Of a stretch of 64,000 bases of DNA, positions 63,885 through 64,000 are shown one piece after another; positions within the stretch are counted from its first letter, which is position 1; each line of letters opens with the position of its first letter. The notes under the pieces were generated by a model. That model was not told the DNA's origin and searched no databases. It worked only from the letters and a program-made list of their open reading frames with translations. Source of the DNA: Paracoccus pantotrophus (lineage in GTDB: Bacteria > Pseudomonadota > Alphaproteobacteria > Rhodobacterales > Rhodobacteraceae). The position numbers and the translations under genes are program-made. The DNA lies in the NCBI RefSeq assembly GCF_008824185.1, contig NZ_CP044423.1, positions 1,129,501-1,193,500 of the forward strand, written 5' to 3'.

Positions 63885-64000
63885 CTTCTCTCTGCCCTCT
63901 TACGCGCCTGTTGACGCCGCGCGACCGGCTTAGCAAACTCATGCCCCACGCTCAAGAATATCCAGACCAAGGGCGGTTTTGCCCGCGAAAGGCCTCCGAT

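Overview
The window looks like a chromosomal segment of a Paracoccus species or a very close Rhodobacterales relative. This rests on the high G+C content with G/C-ending codons, a complete cbb3 oxidase gene set next to fnrP and hemN, a Rhodobacterales-type SAM/SAH riboswitch in front of metK, and several alphaproteobacterial gene neighbourhoods (argS-SPOR-nagZ-scpA-scpB, rpmF-plsX-fabH-ihfA-merR, hisB-H-A-F-E). It is almost entirely core genome. I see no CRISPR array, prophage, insertion sequence or complete integron. The genus is an inference from gene content; no database was searched.

Layout. 0-9.5 kb: membrane dipeptidase, glutathione transferase, PPK2 kinase (with a probable frameshift or start problem), parE, a YnfA-type membrane protein, a LysE exporter of foreign-looking composition, a PAP2 phosphatase and the lipoprotein exporter genes lolC/E and lolD. 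9.5-21 kb: microaerobic respiration. ccoNOQP and ccoGHIS (minus strand), a universal stress protein gene, fnrP and hemN are connected by three FNR boxes of the form TTGAT-N4-GTCAA. 21-29 kb: CDF metal exporter, polA, a small complex-I-type zinc protein, an ABC ATPase without a permease, a HIT hydrolase, and a divergent glycosyltransferase/sulfotransferase pair. 29-34.5 kb: rpmF, plsX, fabH, a DksA-type zinc-finger gene on the opposite strand, ihfA, a MerR regulator, tRNA-Pro(GGG) and a double-length dCTP deaminase.

34.5-50 kb: scpA/scpB, nagZ, a SPOR protein and argS on the minus strand; then a DEAD-box helicase with a long low-complexity tail, lnt, metK with its riboswitch, a J-domain protein, bolA, glpX, recJ and tRNA-Glu(TTC). 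50-64 kb: carB, a YqhA-type membrane protein, zapA with an upstream coiled-coil gene, the histidine genes hisB-H-A-F-E interrupted by an opposite-strand DUF2147 gene, an MgtC-type protein, rnd, tgt, olsB, msrB and bamE.

How it works together. The central block is an oxygen-limitation module: FnrP senses low oxygen and is expected to switch on the high-affinity oxidase, its copper and haem assembly factors, a stress protein and the oxygen-independent haem synthesis step. The rest is housekeeping: envelope (lol, lnt, bamE, olsB, nagZ, SPOR), chromosome and division (parE, scpAB, ihfA, zapA, polA, recJ), and central metabolism (his, carB, metK, glpX).

Most distinctive signals: the FNR box squeezed between fnrP and hemN, with a predicted leaderless hemN mRNA; a family of 3'-end repeats whose common tail contains GGATATTTGG, often next to a GGGGGC/GCCCCC hairpin; the coiled-coil gene in front of zapA; and the glycosyltransferase/sulfotransferase pair. 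I found no clear candidate for a wholly new multi-gene system and say so plainly.
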